This document shows, piece after piece, positions 36,601 through 47,600 of a stretch of 64,000 nt of DNA. The DNA is from Desmodesmus armatus. Lineage: Eukaryota > Chlorophyta > Chlorophyceae > Sphaeropleales > Scenedesmaceae. A program made the position numbers and the translations under genes. Each line of letters starts with the position of its first letter. The first letter of the stretch is position 1. The stretch covers positions 620,001 to 684,000 of the forward strand of contig VIIQ02000589.1 in assembly GCA_007449985.2 (NCBI GenBank), in the 5' to 3' direction. Under the pieces are notes generated by a model, which did not search any database, was not told the origin of the DNA, and worked only from the letters and a program-made list of their open reading frames with translations.

Positions 36601-39114
36601 CCCCAAGCACTAGCGGCAGCGCCAGTGGAAAGCTGGACAAGGGTGCTGCTGCAGGGCAGGGTTCTGGCTGGGCTGCTAGCGGTGCAGATGCACAAGCAGC
36701 AGGCCAGGCTGGCAGTGGTGGGGCAGTGGGTGCTGATGGGCAGCAGCAGCAGCAGGAAGGAGGGGAGGAGCAGCAGCCGGAGGACCAGCAAGAGCAGGAG
36801 CAGGAGACGCTGCACAGGCTGTGTCCGACCTACGCATCTGACATCAACAGCCCGCTGCGGCACGTGCGCACGCGCATCTACTTCACAAGCGAGTCTCACA
36901 TCCACTCGCTGGTGAATGTACTGCGCTACTGCCACCTGATGTGCCCCGGCAGCAACAGTTCGGCGTTGAGCAGCTATGCCACACCAGTAGGCAGCATGAG
37001 CAAGGCGCCCTCTGCGGTCAGTGTCCCAGGCGTTGCAGCAGCAGCGGCAGCGACAGCCGGCGGCAGCAGCGGTGTTGCAGTGGCGGCGGCAGGCGGGAGT
37101 GGTGCTGTCGCTGCGGCTGCTGGCGGCAGTAGTGTTGCTGTGGCGGCTGCTGTGCAGCCTGGTGCTGAGGGAGCAGCAGCGCCTGTAGCCGTCACTGCTA
37201 CAGCCGCCTCCAGCAGCAGTGACACTGCTGCTGCAGGTGCTGCCGCTGTCGGAGGCGATGCAGCACCGCCTGCACCAGCTGCAGCCGCAACAAGCATGGC
37301 TAAGGCCAAGGGGACTGCCTTTGCCAGCCCGGCAGTAGCAGCAGTAGCGGCAGCTGGAGGGGCGGCAGCAGTCGCAGATGGCAGCAGTGCAGCCGAGATG
37401 CTGGCGGGCACCAGCAGTGTGAGCAGCACGACAGGGCCGCAGCAGCTGCTGACACCGGAGGGCCAGGCGCTGCTTGCATCAACAGACGAGTTTGACTACC
37501 TGACGCATATTGTCTTCCGCATGTATGAGAACAAGACGGTGAGTTACAGTTACCATAAGTGTACTGTGACAGTAGTTGGCTTAGCTACAAAATTAAGTGA
37601 CCCATAACATAAGGGAGCCAGAGGCTCATGGGGGACCAGGAGTGAAACCAGTACGAGAAGAAGACGGTAATGGGGGCTGCGGTGCAGGGGCGAAGCCCGC
37701 TCACGAGCTGTGGCGCATTCATCCAGCTGTGCAACGAGTGTGTGGCTGTGGCGATAGCTTGGTGGTGTGCTGGGGCCCAGAGTTTTCCCAGTGAAGGCTG
37801 CAGACATTGTTGAAAACATTGGTCATGGACATGATGTTACACCCGTCTGAAACTGCAGATTGTAGCTGCTTTGAGCTGTCAGTTTCACAATACCACAGTA
37901 CAACCAAGTGCATGCGTGACTATGACAACCACCAACAAGGGTTGTGTTGAACAACCCCTTCCCTTCCTACAGGCGCCCGTTGACGCTCCCGAGCGCTTCT
38001 TTGTGGAGATTCAGTTCAGCAATGGTGCCAACTACGACCACATCCTGGTGGAGCCCCCTCGGCACACCATGCCCACCCAGCCACGCAGGCTGCTGACTAA
38101 CCCGCCAGGAGTCACACTGCAGAGCTTCCAGGTGTGCTGGGGGTAGGGGCTGCAGGGTCGTGAGGGTGTGGGGTTCAGAGTGCTAAGAAGTGTGGGTGGT
38201 GTTGTTGATGGTGGAGGGGGCAGGGGAGCTGCAAAACCAGAGAAGACACAGTGCAGAAAGCAGAGAGCCTAATATCAAGGGGACAGAGTTTGACATCCCC
38301 AGCCAATCAGCCGCCGCCGCCGCAGTGCTGGAGTGTTTTTTTGCCTGTGAGACTGCTAGGCTGGGGTCGCAGCAGCAGCATGCTGGCATGCTGTGTGTGC
38401 AGACAAGCCTGCAGGGTGTGTTATCCCAGTATTTTGCTGAGCATGGAAATCCCAGTATCTTGCTGATCATAAAGCTTGAAATCTGTGGCTGTGTGTGCCT
38501 GCAGGAGCTGACTGCCAAGTACACACGTGGCAAGATTGCCCCCTGCAACTACCAGCTGCAGGTGCGCTGTCACCCTATTGAAAGGGGGGGGGGAACATTC
38601 TTGAAAGGCTTGTTTGTCCAATTCTGTTGTCGGGTGCAGCTCTGGCATTCCTTCATCCTGCATGCACACATGTTTCATGCGGCATGTCGACACCCCCCTA
38701 CATCAAACTATGGGTGACAAATTGTGCAGCAGTTGATCTTTTTAGCCACAGCGCATATCCTCTTCTCAGCATGGTTGTGAGGCGTTTCTGCCCCCAACCC
38801 CCTCCCCAACTAGTCACGTATGAAGTCGGCCGTGTTGTCTGTTCCCGCAGTACGCGCTTCGCGCCCCTGGCATTGGCAGCATGGCGTTGAGCAAGGCCCC
38901 AACACCAGGCATGAGCAGGGCCAACAGCACAAACCTGGGCCCCCCAGCACCCACCCCAGGCCTGCCACCCATGCCGCCGCCACCTGCCGCTGGTGCAGCA
39001 GCAGCAGTGGCTTTACTGGCTGCAGGACCTGGTGCTGCACCGTCAGCACCTCAGGCGCTGCCTGCTAGTGTTGCTGCTGCGGCGGTGGCAGCAGTGGAGA
39101 GCAAACAGAGCTAA
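24689..39114 (+). CDS. Diphosphoinositol-pentakisphosphate kinase (PPIP5K/VIP/VIH), dual kinase-phosphatase
   Basis: Twenty-eight exons were traced, from 24689-24826 and 25232-25297 to 38505-38561 and 38851-39114, giving about 1,842 residues. The N-terminal ATP-grasp kinase shows [83 protein letters not shown] and [12 protein letters not shown]. The histidine-phosphatase half begins [18 protein letters not shown] and has [38 protein letters not shown] and [19 protein letters not shown]. The family adds and removes the 1-position beta-phosphate of inositol pyrophosphates, which plants use in phosphate sensing. Three large low-complexity inserts (exons 26897-27288, 34124-34943 and 36397-37538) make it much longer than land-plant VIH proteins (about 1,050 aa). 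The frame switches inside 36397-37538; a 71-base intron from 36558 would repair it. Confidence 0.95.
24955..25027. repeat. CAGCCAGG-like tandem repeat in PPIP5K intron 1
   Basis: About 70 bases consist of degenerate CAGC/CAGG/CAGT units (for example cagccaggcagctagtcagc). They lie between the first two exons of the kinase gene. Confidence 0.7.
30886..31122. repeat. 12-mer array and duplicated block in PPIP5K intron 16
   Basis: A 12-base unit (cacagctgcagt, with variants) is repeated several times from 30886 to about 30985 and again near 31045-31075. Each array is followed by a nearly identical block of about 45 bases ending ctcagcaacccaccaggg. This is an imperfect tandem duplication of roughly 85 bases within the intron. 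Confidence 0.75.
35713..35857 (+). repeat. Three ~48-bp tandem units abutting the acceptor of PPIP5K exon 24
   Basis: Three imperfect copies share the core tgcatgtgcttgcatgtac and each ends in a ccttgca sequence. The last copy supplies the real acceptor (cccttgcag, exon starting 35859); the earlier two have t in place of the final g. Confidence 0.8.
36341..36394 (+). repeat. 15-bp tandem repeat before the acceptor of PPIP5K exon 25
   Basis: Three copies of catgctacactgtcc (the last diverged) form the pyrimidine-containing tract just upstream of the ttgcag acceptor that opens the exon at 36397. Confidence 0.8.
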
Positions 39115-39385
39115 CAGTCGCTGCAGTTGTGACAGCAGTGGGGAGCAAACAGAGCTGACGATTGTGGACTCACCGCCTCAGCCGCTGCCTGCTAGTGTTG
39201 CTGCTGCAGCGGTGGCAGCATCTGAGAGCAAACAGAGCTAACAGTCGCTGCAGCGGTAGCAGCAATGAGGAGCATACAGAGCTGGCGGTTGTGGACTCAA
39301 CACCTCATCAGCCCCTCAGCCGCGTACTGCCAGTGTTGCTGCTGCAGCGGTAGCAGCAGTGGAGAACAAACATAGCTGACGGTTG
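39051..39385 (+). repeat. ~127-bp minisatellite overlapping the PPIP5K C-terminus and stop
   Basis: About 2.7 copies start near 39051, 39176 and 39303. The first copy is the last coding part of the gene ([18 protein letters not shown] and its TAA). The following copies repeat the same coding-like sequence, including the stop, in the 3' UTR with a few substitutions. Confidence 0.85.
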
Positions 39386-41645
39386 CATGCGGCGCGTTAT
39401 GCATGATCACTGTGTCGTTTTTTCATGGCACGTGAAAATTTCCCTGCTGGCTAGGCAGGGCTGCCAGTGTACTGCTGTGGTTTTGTTTGGTTGGCGCACA
39501 GAAATCATCAGTGCAGCAGCGGTTGCTGCTGCCAGCCGGGCATGTGGCTCCATGGTTGCGGAAGCGGTTGGCTGTGTGTGTGTGTGTGTGTGCGTGTGTG
39601 TGTGTGGGGGGGGGGCAGGGGGGGCTGCACATGGCTGTGACTTGGATACTGTGGTCAATTGAACTTGAATACCAGTGTAAAGGTTACCGCATCTGAACGG
39701 TCTTTGCACAGTCTTGGCTCTGTTTGGCAGCTACTGACGGGGCACAGTGTTCTCAAGAACTCAAGGCCTGGGTACCTTTTGGCCGGGGTACACATGCACA
39801 CGGCAACCAACAGCTGCCCTGTGGCAGCTTCACAAGCAGCCCAGTGAAATCAACCTCAATCATGCTTGTACACTAGATCGGCCCCAGAACCCCTGTGCGC
39901 ACTGGCGAGGCACCACGCAACAAAAGCCCGAGGCCGTGCCAGTCCCATTGGGTCACACATCACAAGCACTGTTCCGCAAGGTGCATGTTGACGGGGTCGT
40001 GCCAGCAGCAGAAACATGCAAGTAATCGTACATCAAGACAAGGTCAAGGTCATCCAGATGCAATCATGCACCATCCCACAGGAAACACTGGACCAGAGAC
40101 AGGGCCTCAGCATTGTGCCTCTTCACCTTTGGGGTTGAACTTTTCCATCTGCCTTGCCGGGTGGTGTAGGCACCAGCAACAGCAGCAGCAGCCTGTCATG
40201 AGCAGGACAACATGTGCAACCCTCAGTACGACAGGCATGTGCGCTGGCATGACTGCGCAAGCCAGCAGCACATTGGCACCTTATGAATAATGTAACGATA
40301 TCATAACATTTTAAAGGCATATACAAGGCACACCCACCTTTTGGCGTGCTGCACCATCCAACACACTGGCAAACACACAGCCTCGACACATCAAGCTGAA
40401 TCACATGCGCAGCACCCAGCCCCTGATCACAGCTCGCAGCGTCATGCATACCGGGCAGACATGTGACACCTCCAATGCACACCAGCCAAAACATTCCTGG
40501 TCGCAGTAACCCCTCAAGGAAACAGCCGCAGAATCAAACGACAGCAAGGGAGAATTCTGTTGTGCCGCATTTGTTGTTCACAGCAGTTCCTTGTTGAACG
40601 TAGCAGCTGCAGCCAGTCCAAAGCAGGTCAAGTGAGGTAGGACCAACTGCCAAAACTGTTGACAGTTGAGCTGATTTTTAGCGCCCCGCCAGTCAACAAG
40701 ATCCTGCCATGGGGTCAACAGACGTGTTTTAGCCTAAAACCGGGTACAGCAATGCCGTCCAGCAAAGTCCACATCACCCGAAAAGAAAAGAAGCTGCCAA
40801 CTGCCCCAGCCTCTGGCAGCAATGGTTTGTCAATCCCAACATGCACATGTTTCTCAATGACACGGTAAGGCCATCTGACTGGCCAGGGAGCAGTCTACCA
40901 CGCCAACAAAGGAGCCCGGGTAAAGAGAACGCCACCAGCCCAAAAAAGCGGATGGCAACCATACTGCTCAACACATGCAGTCATGTCACTAACAGTGCAC
41001 ACACGTAAAGACATCCACACATCAAATGCCCGTCTGAAGTGCTGCGCACTGCAGACTGTTTGGACCACCACATAGACACCACAGCAGTCATTGCACTCAG
41101 GTGCACTTGCAGCAGCCAGTCAACAGCATCAAAACCTATGTGCATCGCCACGCAATGTGTGAAGTCCATATCTAGACCCAAACAATTCACTGCAGTCACT
41201 ATGGCATAGCAATGGTAGCCAGTCACTCGGCTGAGCCGAGGTTTTTCACCAACCGTCATGAAGGTGTCCAGCATCCATCAGCACTCATACCCAATCCACA
41301 CAGTCAGCCACTCATCCAATCATGCATGTTCCAAGTTGAAAGAACTTCTTTCCTGAGGGGGGAAGAGAAAGAAAGAAAAGAAAGATGCATACCATCAGCA
41401 TGCTCCACCCTGCACGTCATGTGCAACCAGTGCAACGGCTGCCCAGCATGCAAACCACCAGACTGGCTGAACATGCCTCCTGAATTCAAGACTGCCACCT
41501 TTTTCAACACACATCCTAGCAATCCATTCATCCCACCCATCCACATCAGCGGCTTGCAGCCACAGTCAAGACATAAAGCAACCTGTACCTGACAATCAAG
41601 TCGAGCCCTGATCCCCGGCGCCCTTGCATCACAGATCTGCCAACC
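39386..41645. other. Gene-poor interval with a TG microsatellite
   Basis: This is the PPIP5K 3' flank (a TGTAA lies near 39676) and the 3' flank of the minus-strand GLR gene. A (TG)n run of about 28 bases followed by a G-run lies at 39579-39616. No supported gene was found in the 2.26 kb. Confidence 0.4.
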
Positions 41646-44600
41646 CTAACCCAATCCAAAGAAGCCTTGGCCACTTGACGGTACCGGTGCGGTATCATCC
41701 TGTGCAGCATCATCCTCATCTCCGCCAAATCCTACCAGCCTGGATGCACCACGATCCTGGTCAGGCTGATAGGTATCCTTCTCACAGCTGTCAGGACCAC
41801 TGGCAGCCTTCTTCTTTGCTTCTTTGCCGGCAAAGCTGCTACCACCAGCCTCACCAGAGCCCTGCCCACCAAGCTGGCTAGCGGACCCCCCCCCCACCAC
41901 GGCCACTTGCTGCTTGCTGGTCCTTGCGCGCTTCTCCGACATGTTGGAGCGTGCAGCTGTGGCTTTCGCAGCAGCCGCCTCCGCTGCATGCCGCAGCTTG
42001 CGGCGTTGCAGCCACTGTACTGCGTTGCAGAGGCCTGCTATGCCGATTGTGATGGCAAGAACCACCCACAGCCCCACACTTGGCTCAGCCGGACACCCTG
42101 TGTGGCATCGATGACTCCGGCTGAGGCACACCCAGGGCCCTCTTCGATGTACAGCCGAGCCATCTTCTCTGGCAGCCCTAGCTGCACAGCGGCTTGCAGG
42201 TACCTGCAGCAACAGCCAGCACGTTGCGTCATTTACTTTACGGTTACAGTCACAGTAAGATGGCTCAGCATAAAGAATATGAGCTACCAACAAGAGAGAG
42301 CCAGAGGCGCATGGGGGGCTTTTTGGTGGCCATGGCACGCAACGCAGAGCTTTCGCATTCCCGGGCCCCACAGCCAGTCGAACACGGCTGGTGTGTTACT
42401 GTACTACACGCCAGAAGCCCACAACCCTCAGGCCCTTGGCCTTTGGGCATTGGTATCTGTGTATCAACACCAGCACTAAACTACGCAAGCCCCTTGAACA
42501 CACGCCCACAACGTGAGCTGCTGATACAGTTTGCATTGCAGGCATCGTAATCATAGTCAGCAGTGCTGCCTACTGCCAGTTCCCTGCAGCTGTAAGGGAA
42601 GGGTTCAGAAGGTTCAAACCTGGCAGGCAATGCCATTGATGTGTGGTGAATGTGTCTGCGTGTAACATTTTCTTCCCCATGTATGTCCGCACCTGTCCAT
42701 GTCCTCCGTCAGTGCTGCCTGCATGCGGCGGTTGTAGCCGTACACGTAGTCGTTGATCTGAAAGGGCTGCCCCACAGGCAGGAAGTTGCAGCGCCTCTGT
42801 GTGAGGTACCGCACAAAACCCTCGTCCAACACCAGTGCTGACACCAAGCCACTGGACAGGGCGTCCAACATCACCTCCTCATCCTGCAGGGAGCAGCAGT
42901 CAATGCAAGTTGCAATGCAGTTGGATTTACCACCAAATTCCGGCTGCATTGCCAAGCAACCCGACTCTTCGAAAGCACCTCATGGGGCAACTAAGCGTGA
43001 GCGTACGGGATTCTCACCCTCTCTCACGCCCCTTTCCAGGAGACTTTAGCTTGTGGGTGCTAGTAGGAGTCGCAGAGTGTATACAGTGAGAGGAATGCAC
43101 CACTGGTCAGCCTGACCAGAGTACTGTGACAGTACTCTCAAGATACAACCGTCTACTCTGTTTGTCGGATACTAGTTGTCTGAACAGATGACATCCCACG
43201 CATGCATGCAGCAGGAGTTGCCTACCAGCCACATGGTCTTTGGCTGCTGCCGGGGTATGTCGCCTCGGGCATCCCTGGCGGCATCAACATTGTGATCAAC
43301 AATGTGCCCCCCCAGGCCTACGGCGCCCCCACAGGCTACGGCGCCCCTCCAGCCTATGGCGCCCTCCCAGGCTACGGCGCCCCCACAGGCTACGGCGCCC
43401 CTCCAGCCTATGGCGGGCCCCCAGGCTACGGTGCCCCCACAGGCTACGGCGGGCCCCCAGGCTACGGTGCCCCCACAGGCTACGGCGGGCCCCCAGGCTA
43501 CGGCGCACCCCCAGGCTACGGCGCACCCCCAGGCTACGGCGGCCACCCAGGCTATGGCGGCCACCCAGGCTATGGCGCCCCCCCCCCCCCGGCTATGGCG
43601 GTCCCCCAGGCTACGGCTACCCTGCTGCTTCAAATGGCCCCTACCCTGGTGCCTTCCCGGGTCCCCACCCACCAGCAGCGTACCCCCACGGTGGCGAGGC
43701 ACCCGACTACACAGCAGCAACCTACCCCCCTTGGCTAGGCACCTACCCTCATGAGGCTGGTTGCAACCAACATGGTGGCCCACCCCCAGCAGGCCAGCGG
43801 CAGGGGCTGACCGTGAGGCGCAACGTTGTGATTGATGAGGATGATGATTAGGGGGTGCAGTGGTTTTGGCTCCATGCAGCAAGCTGTTCACATGTCATTG
43901 CAGTGTCTGGCGACCATGTTGGGCACCCTCACACTTGGGTGACGTTGTGCGGCCGCTGTCTGAATGATGTTGTGCCTGTTGCTGTTTTCCCCCAAGCTTG
44001 GGGCGTATCCTTGGCACCCATCAAGCTTGTTTGTTATGTCACATCAGTGTGCAGCAAGGTGTTTTGGGTTGGAGCCTTTTGTGTATGGGCTTTGCATGTG
44101 CCCCTCAACCTTGTCAGGAGGCTGCACACAGCAAGTCTTGTGCACAGTCAGTGTAGACTGTAGCCAGGGCGACCTGCTGAGAGTGCTGCTTGCGCTTTAC
44201 ATGCCCTTGCACTTTCCAGGGAGAATATGCAATTTCCAGGGGTGAATATGCAATTTCCAGGGGTGAATATGAAACTGTCCAGAAAAAAATATGAGACTTT
44301 TCAGGTAAAAATATGCAATATATTCTGGGTGAAAATCATGCCAATATGAACAATCCATGGGATAAGTCGCCGTGCGCACCTGTTTGTTGTTCCAAGGAAA
44401 CGGCACAGCTACTATCCCCAACTCATCCGACACGGGCTTCGCATTATCCTCCCATGTGCCAACAGATCGCCCCTTCAGGTCACTGATGCTTGTGATGGCT
44501 GGGCTCAGACTCATGGTTGTCAGCATAGCTGCTGCTGATGCAGCATAGAGGCAGGAAATGATGGTCAGCAGGAGGCCGTAACCAAACAACACTGCATACG

Positions 44601-47600
44601 CAGCCATGGTTTGGACACCCTGCAACAGGCATGCAGTCCCATGAGTCAGTGTGAGACGCGTGAGATGCAATGAAGTGACACAGCAGGGCAAAAAGGGCCA
44701 ACAATGACAGTCACAAATGGTTACGCGTGTCGGTGGTGCGTGCGTGCATGCACATGCCTTACGGCATGTGTCTCCTGTGGCGGCTCATTAGCTTTCAAGT
44801 TGCGCTTGGGGCGGCAGAACATTGGGCATGCCATTGTTGTGCATGGATCCCCCCCCCCCCCCACACACACACACACCCAAAAATGGAAAGACGGATATGC
44901 ACTGCGTGACGCCCCCCTGCATGTGGGTTTGAAACTCACCGGGGGGTCCGTCATGCGCACAAAATTGAGTCCTGACCTGTACAGATAGTCACCTGCAGCA
45001 GCAAAAAACATACACACAAAAGGTCCCACTGCATGTGGCGCCTCTAGCCTGTAGTACATGACTGCCTGCATTAGCACACCATGCAGCAAGTTTGAGAGCC
45101 CCTAGTAGGGCTGGCATGGGAGCTCAGTGTGGTCGCAGCCGCTGACGCAGCATTGAATGGAAGGGCCTCCAAACCACAGCTGCAATGCAGGTTCACTTAC
45201 GGAGCAACGCCTTGGCATCTGCCTTGGGTGCCCTGAAGTGCAGCATGTACCAGTCATCAGAAAACATCTTTGGTGCCGTGGGTCCATCAGCGACATCCCC
45301 ACCCTTCATGCTAATCATGCCGGCAGCCAACGCATCCACTGCCTCCACATCTCCCACATCCCTGTCAGCACCCAACTGCTTGCTCGACTGTGTTGCCATC
45401 AGCCTCCGCGCCAGCTGCTGCTCCTGTTTGCTTGGCAGGCGCAGGTACGCCGCCGTCATCTCAAACACCCAGAGCACCAGCGGGACAAACACAATCGTCA
45501 GGATCATCTCTGTTCCTGACAGCCGTGTTTACACGGTCTCAGACACGGTGCCCACCGTGACCGTGTAGTTACAACGGGCGACACGTGTAGCGACCGTGTC
45601 GGTGGCACACGTATCCAGAGCGTGTAAACGGCATTGCGCGCTACACGTGTAGAAAACTCTATAAGAGCTTGTAAGCTTCGCTGGCTTTTGTTCGTGTAAG
45701 GAACGTGTAGCAAGCGTGTTCATGCCGTGTCCAGCCCTGAGCGTGTCTCTTGGTCACAGGAACCGTGTTTGATTCGTTTACAGCAAGCAACTACGCCCTG
45801 CAACCGGCTTTACATCTGCTGTTCATCACAGGGCCACAGGAAGCTAAGCTGCCTGGGCCTGGTTGTACACAGCTGTATAGCGTACGGTCAGCTGTGCTGC
45901 ATGTTGTTGCTGGGTCAGTCATGCCTGCAGCACAGTTGTTGCCCTAGCTGGTCAAGCAATAAAGCAGTGCGGATGGGAGCACACAAGGAGTGTAAGAATA
46001 CAAGCAAGTGGGGCAGGCATGCCCAGGAATGGGAGTAGGGACCAGCTGTGGCAGCTCCATCTTCTACTGCATCCATGGCACGTGTGCTGTTGCTGTCATG
46101 CTGTTGTGCTGTTGCATGTATACTCATTGTTGGACACTGATGAGCACTTGTCCAGTCGAGGTGGGATACCAAGCTTCTAGGCAGCGATGATCTTCTGTAC
46201 AGTTGCACAGACCGGCAGAATCCAGCATCTGACTCAGATTGGCGCCCTTCTCGCCTTGCTGCTGCTGTTCAGCTGTTGCTGCTGTTCAGCTGTTGCTGCT
46301 GTTCATCGCCACAAAAGAGAGAGGAACACAGGAGACACAGCACACTACAATGTGTGCCCACCCTAGATTGCATGCAAGAAGCCACCAGGGTGTACAGACA
46401 GGAAGCCAAAGGCTGGCACTTACGTGGGGGCCTAGACCCACTCCTGCCTGATGAGGCTCCTTTGCTTAGGGCCTGCCGGCCCCAGCGCTGCTGCTGGAGC
46501 CCTCATCGCCGCTGTACAGGGCGTTTGCTGTCACCAGGCACGTGGTCAGCAGAAGATTGCTGTCTGCGCCCTCCAGCAGCTCCTCGGGGTCTGCTGGCAG
46601 CTTCTCCCAGCCAAAGAGGGGCAGAACCACCCACTCTGCTGCTGGTGTGATCATCTGCCAAACCATGCCCAGGTACTCTGGCTGCTGCTGGATATCTCCA
46701 GCAGGTGACTGCAGGCTTAAGTGCTGATTGATTAGCTGGCCTAGCTGCCAGGTCAGATGGGATGGCTCTCCTTGTGCCTGAAGCATTGCTACTGCTGATC
46801 TGGCCACACCACGAGCTGCCCTGCAGGCCTGCTTCCCGATCAGCTGTTCCGATGTTGACTCTCTGTGTTCAAAAGAGCGGAGTGCGGTGCAGCTCCGAAA
46901 CTGGCTCTGGCACTGTGAGTGCCAAGAATGGGGTTGTTGAGATCGAGCCGGAGGCTAGAGTGTGTAACACTACAAAACGCTACCGAAATAGCGAGTCGCG
47001 CTGTTGTGTCAACAACAGCAAAACGTAGTGTTGTTAACCTGTAGTTGTCGGATGAGCTAGGCAAGGTATGCATCTGTCACATGAGCAATTCAAAGTCACT
47101 GAATTGAATAGCAACCTGCAATATGGTCAACATATTGTTACACAGGGAAGAAGTATGAAGGCAGGCTTAGCCTACGGAGCACCACGCTTGTACAAGCATT
47201 TCTCTTTGACTTGAACACTCAGATAGCTCAAATGCTTACTACGGAAGTCGTTTGATGGACGCTTCACGTATGCTTTACGCTAAACGAACCGGTCAAACAA
47301 CCGCGCAACAGCTCAACCACCTCCAGCTGTGCTCCAAACGATTGAAAGTGGGCGCAAGGCACACCATAAGGTAACTACTGTTGTGTTGGGAGATCATGCC
47401 GGTTGCTGTTTGGCCTAAAACAGCTAGTTACCACCACGCCCGTGTACACTGCAATGCGGAGCTCGTATCGTGAGAGACACGTCTACACATATAACTAGGA
47501 CACGTGTATACAGCTACACGTGCCGTACACGCCTTGTATACGTCTCGCGGTGGCGGTGTTTGCCGTACACGTGTGCTGTCGCACCGTGTAACGACACGTG

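Noticed and set aside
36974..37429. Ala/Leu/Pro-rich open frame on the minus strand
   Set aside because: Antisense reading of the Ala-rich tract in PPIP5K exon 36397-37538; no independent coding features.
43310..43600. Regular repeat considered as a CRISPR-like array
   Set aside because: Units are contiguous 18-mers without spacers and encode a peptide repeat; the context is eukaryotic.
45523..45740. cgtgta/acacgtgt arrays considered as interstitial telomere repeats
   Set aside because: They do not match TTTAGGG or TTTTAGGG; they are irregular and occur as an inverted pair, which fits element ends better.
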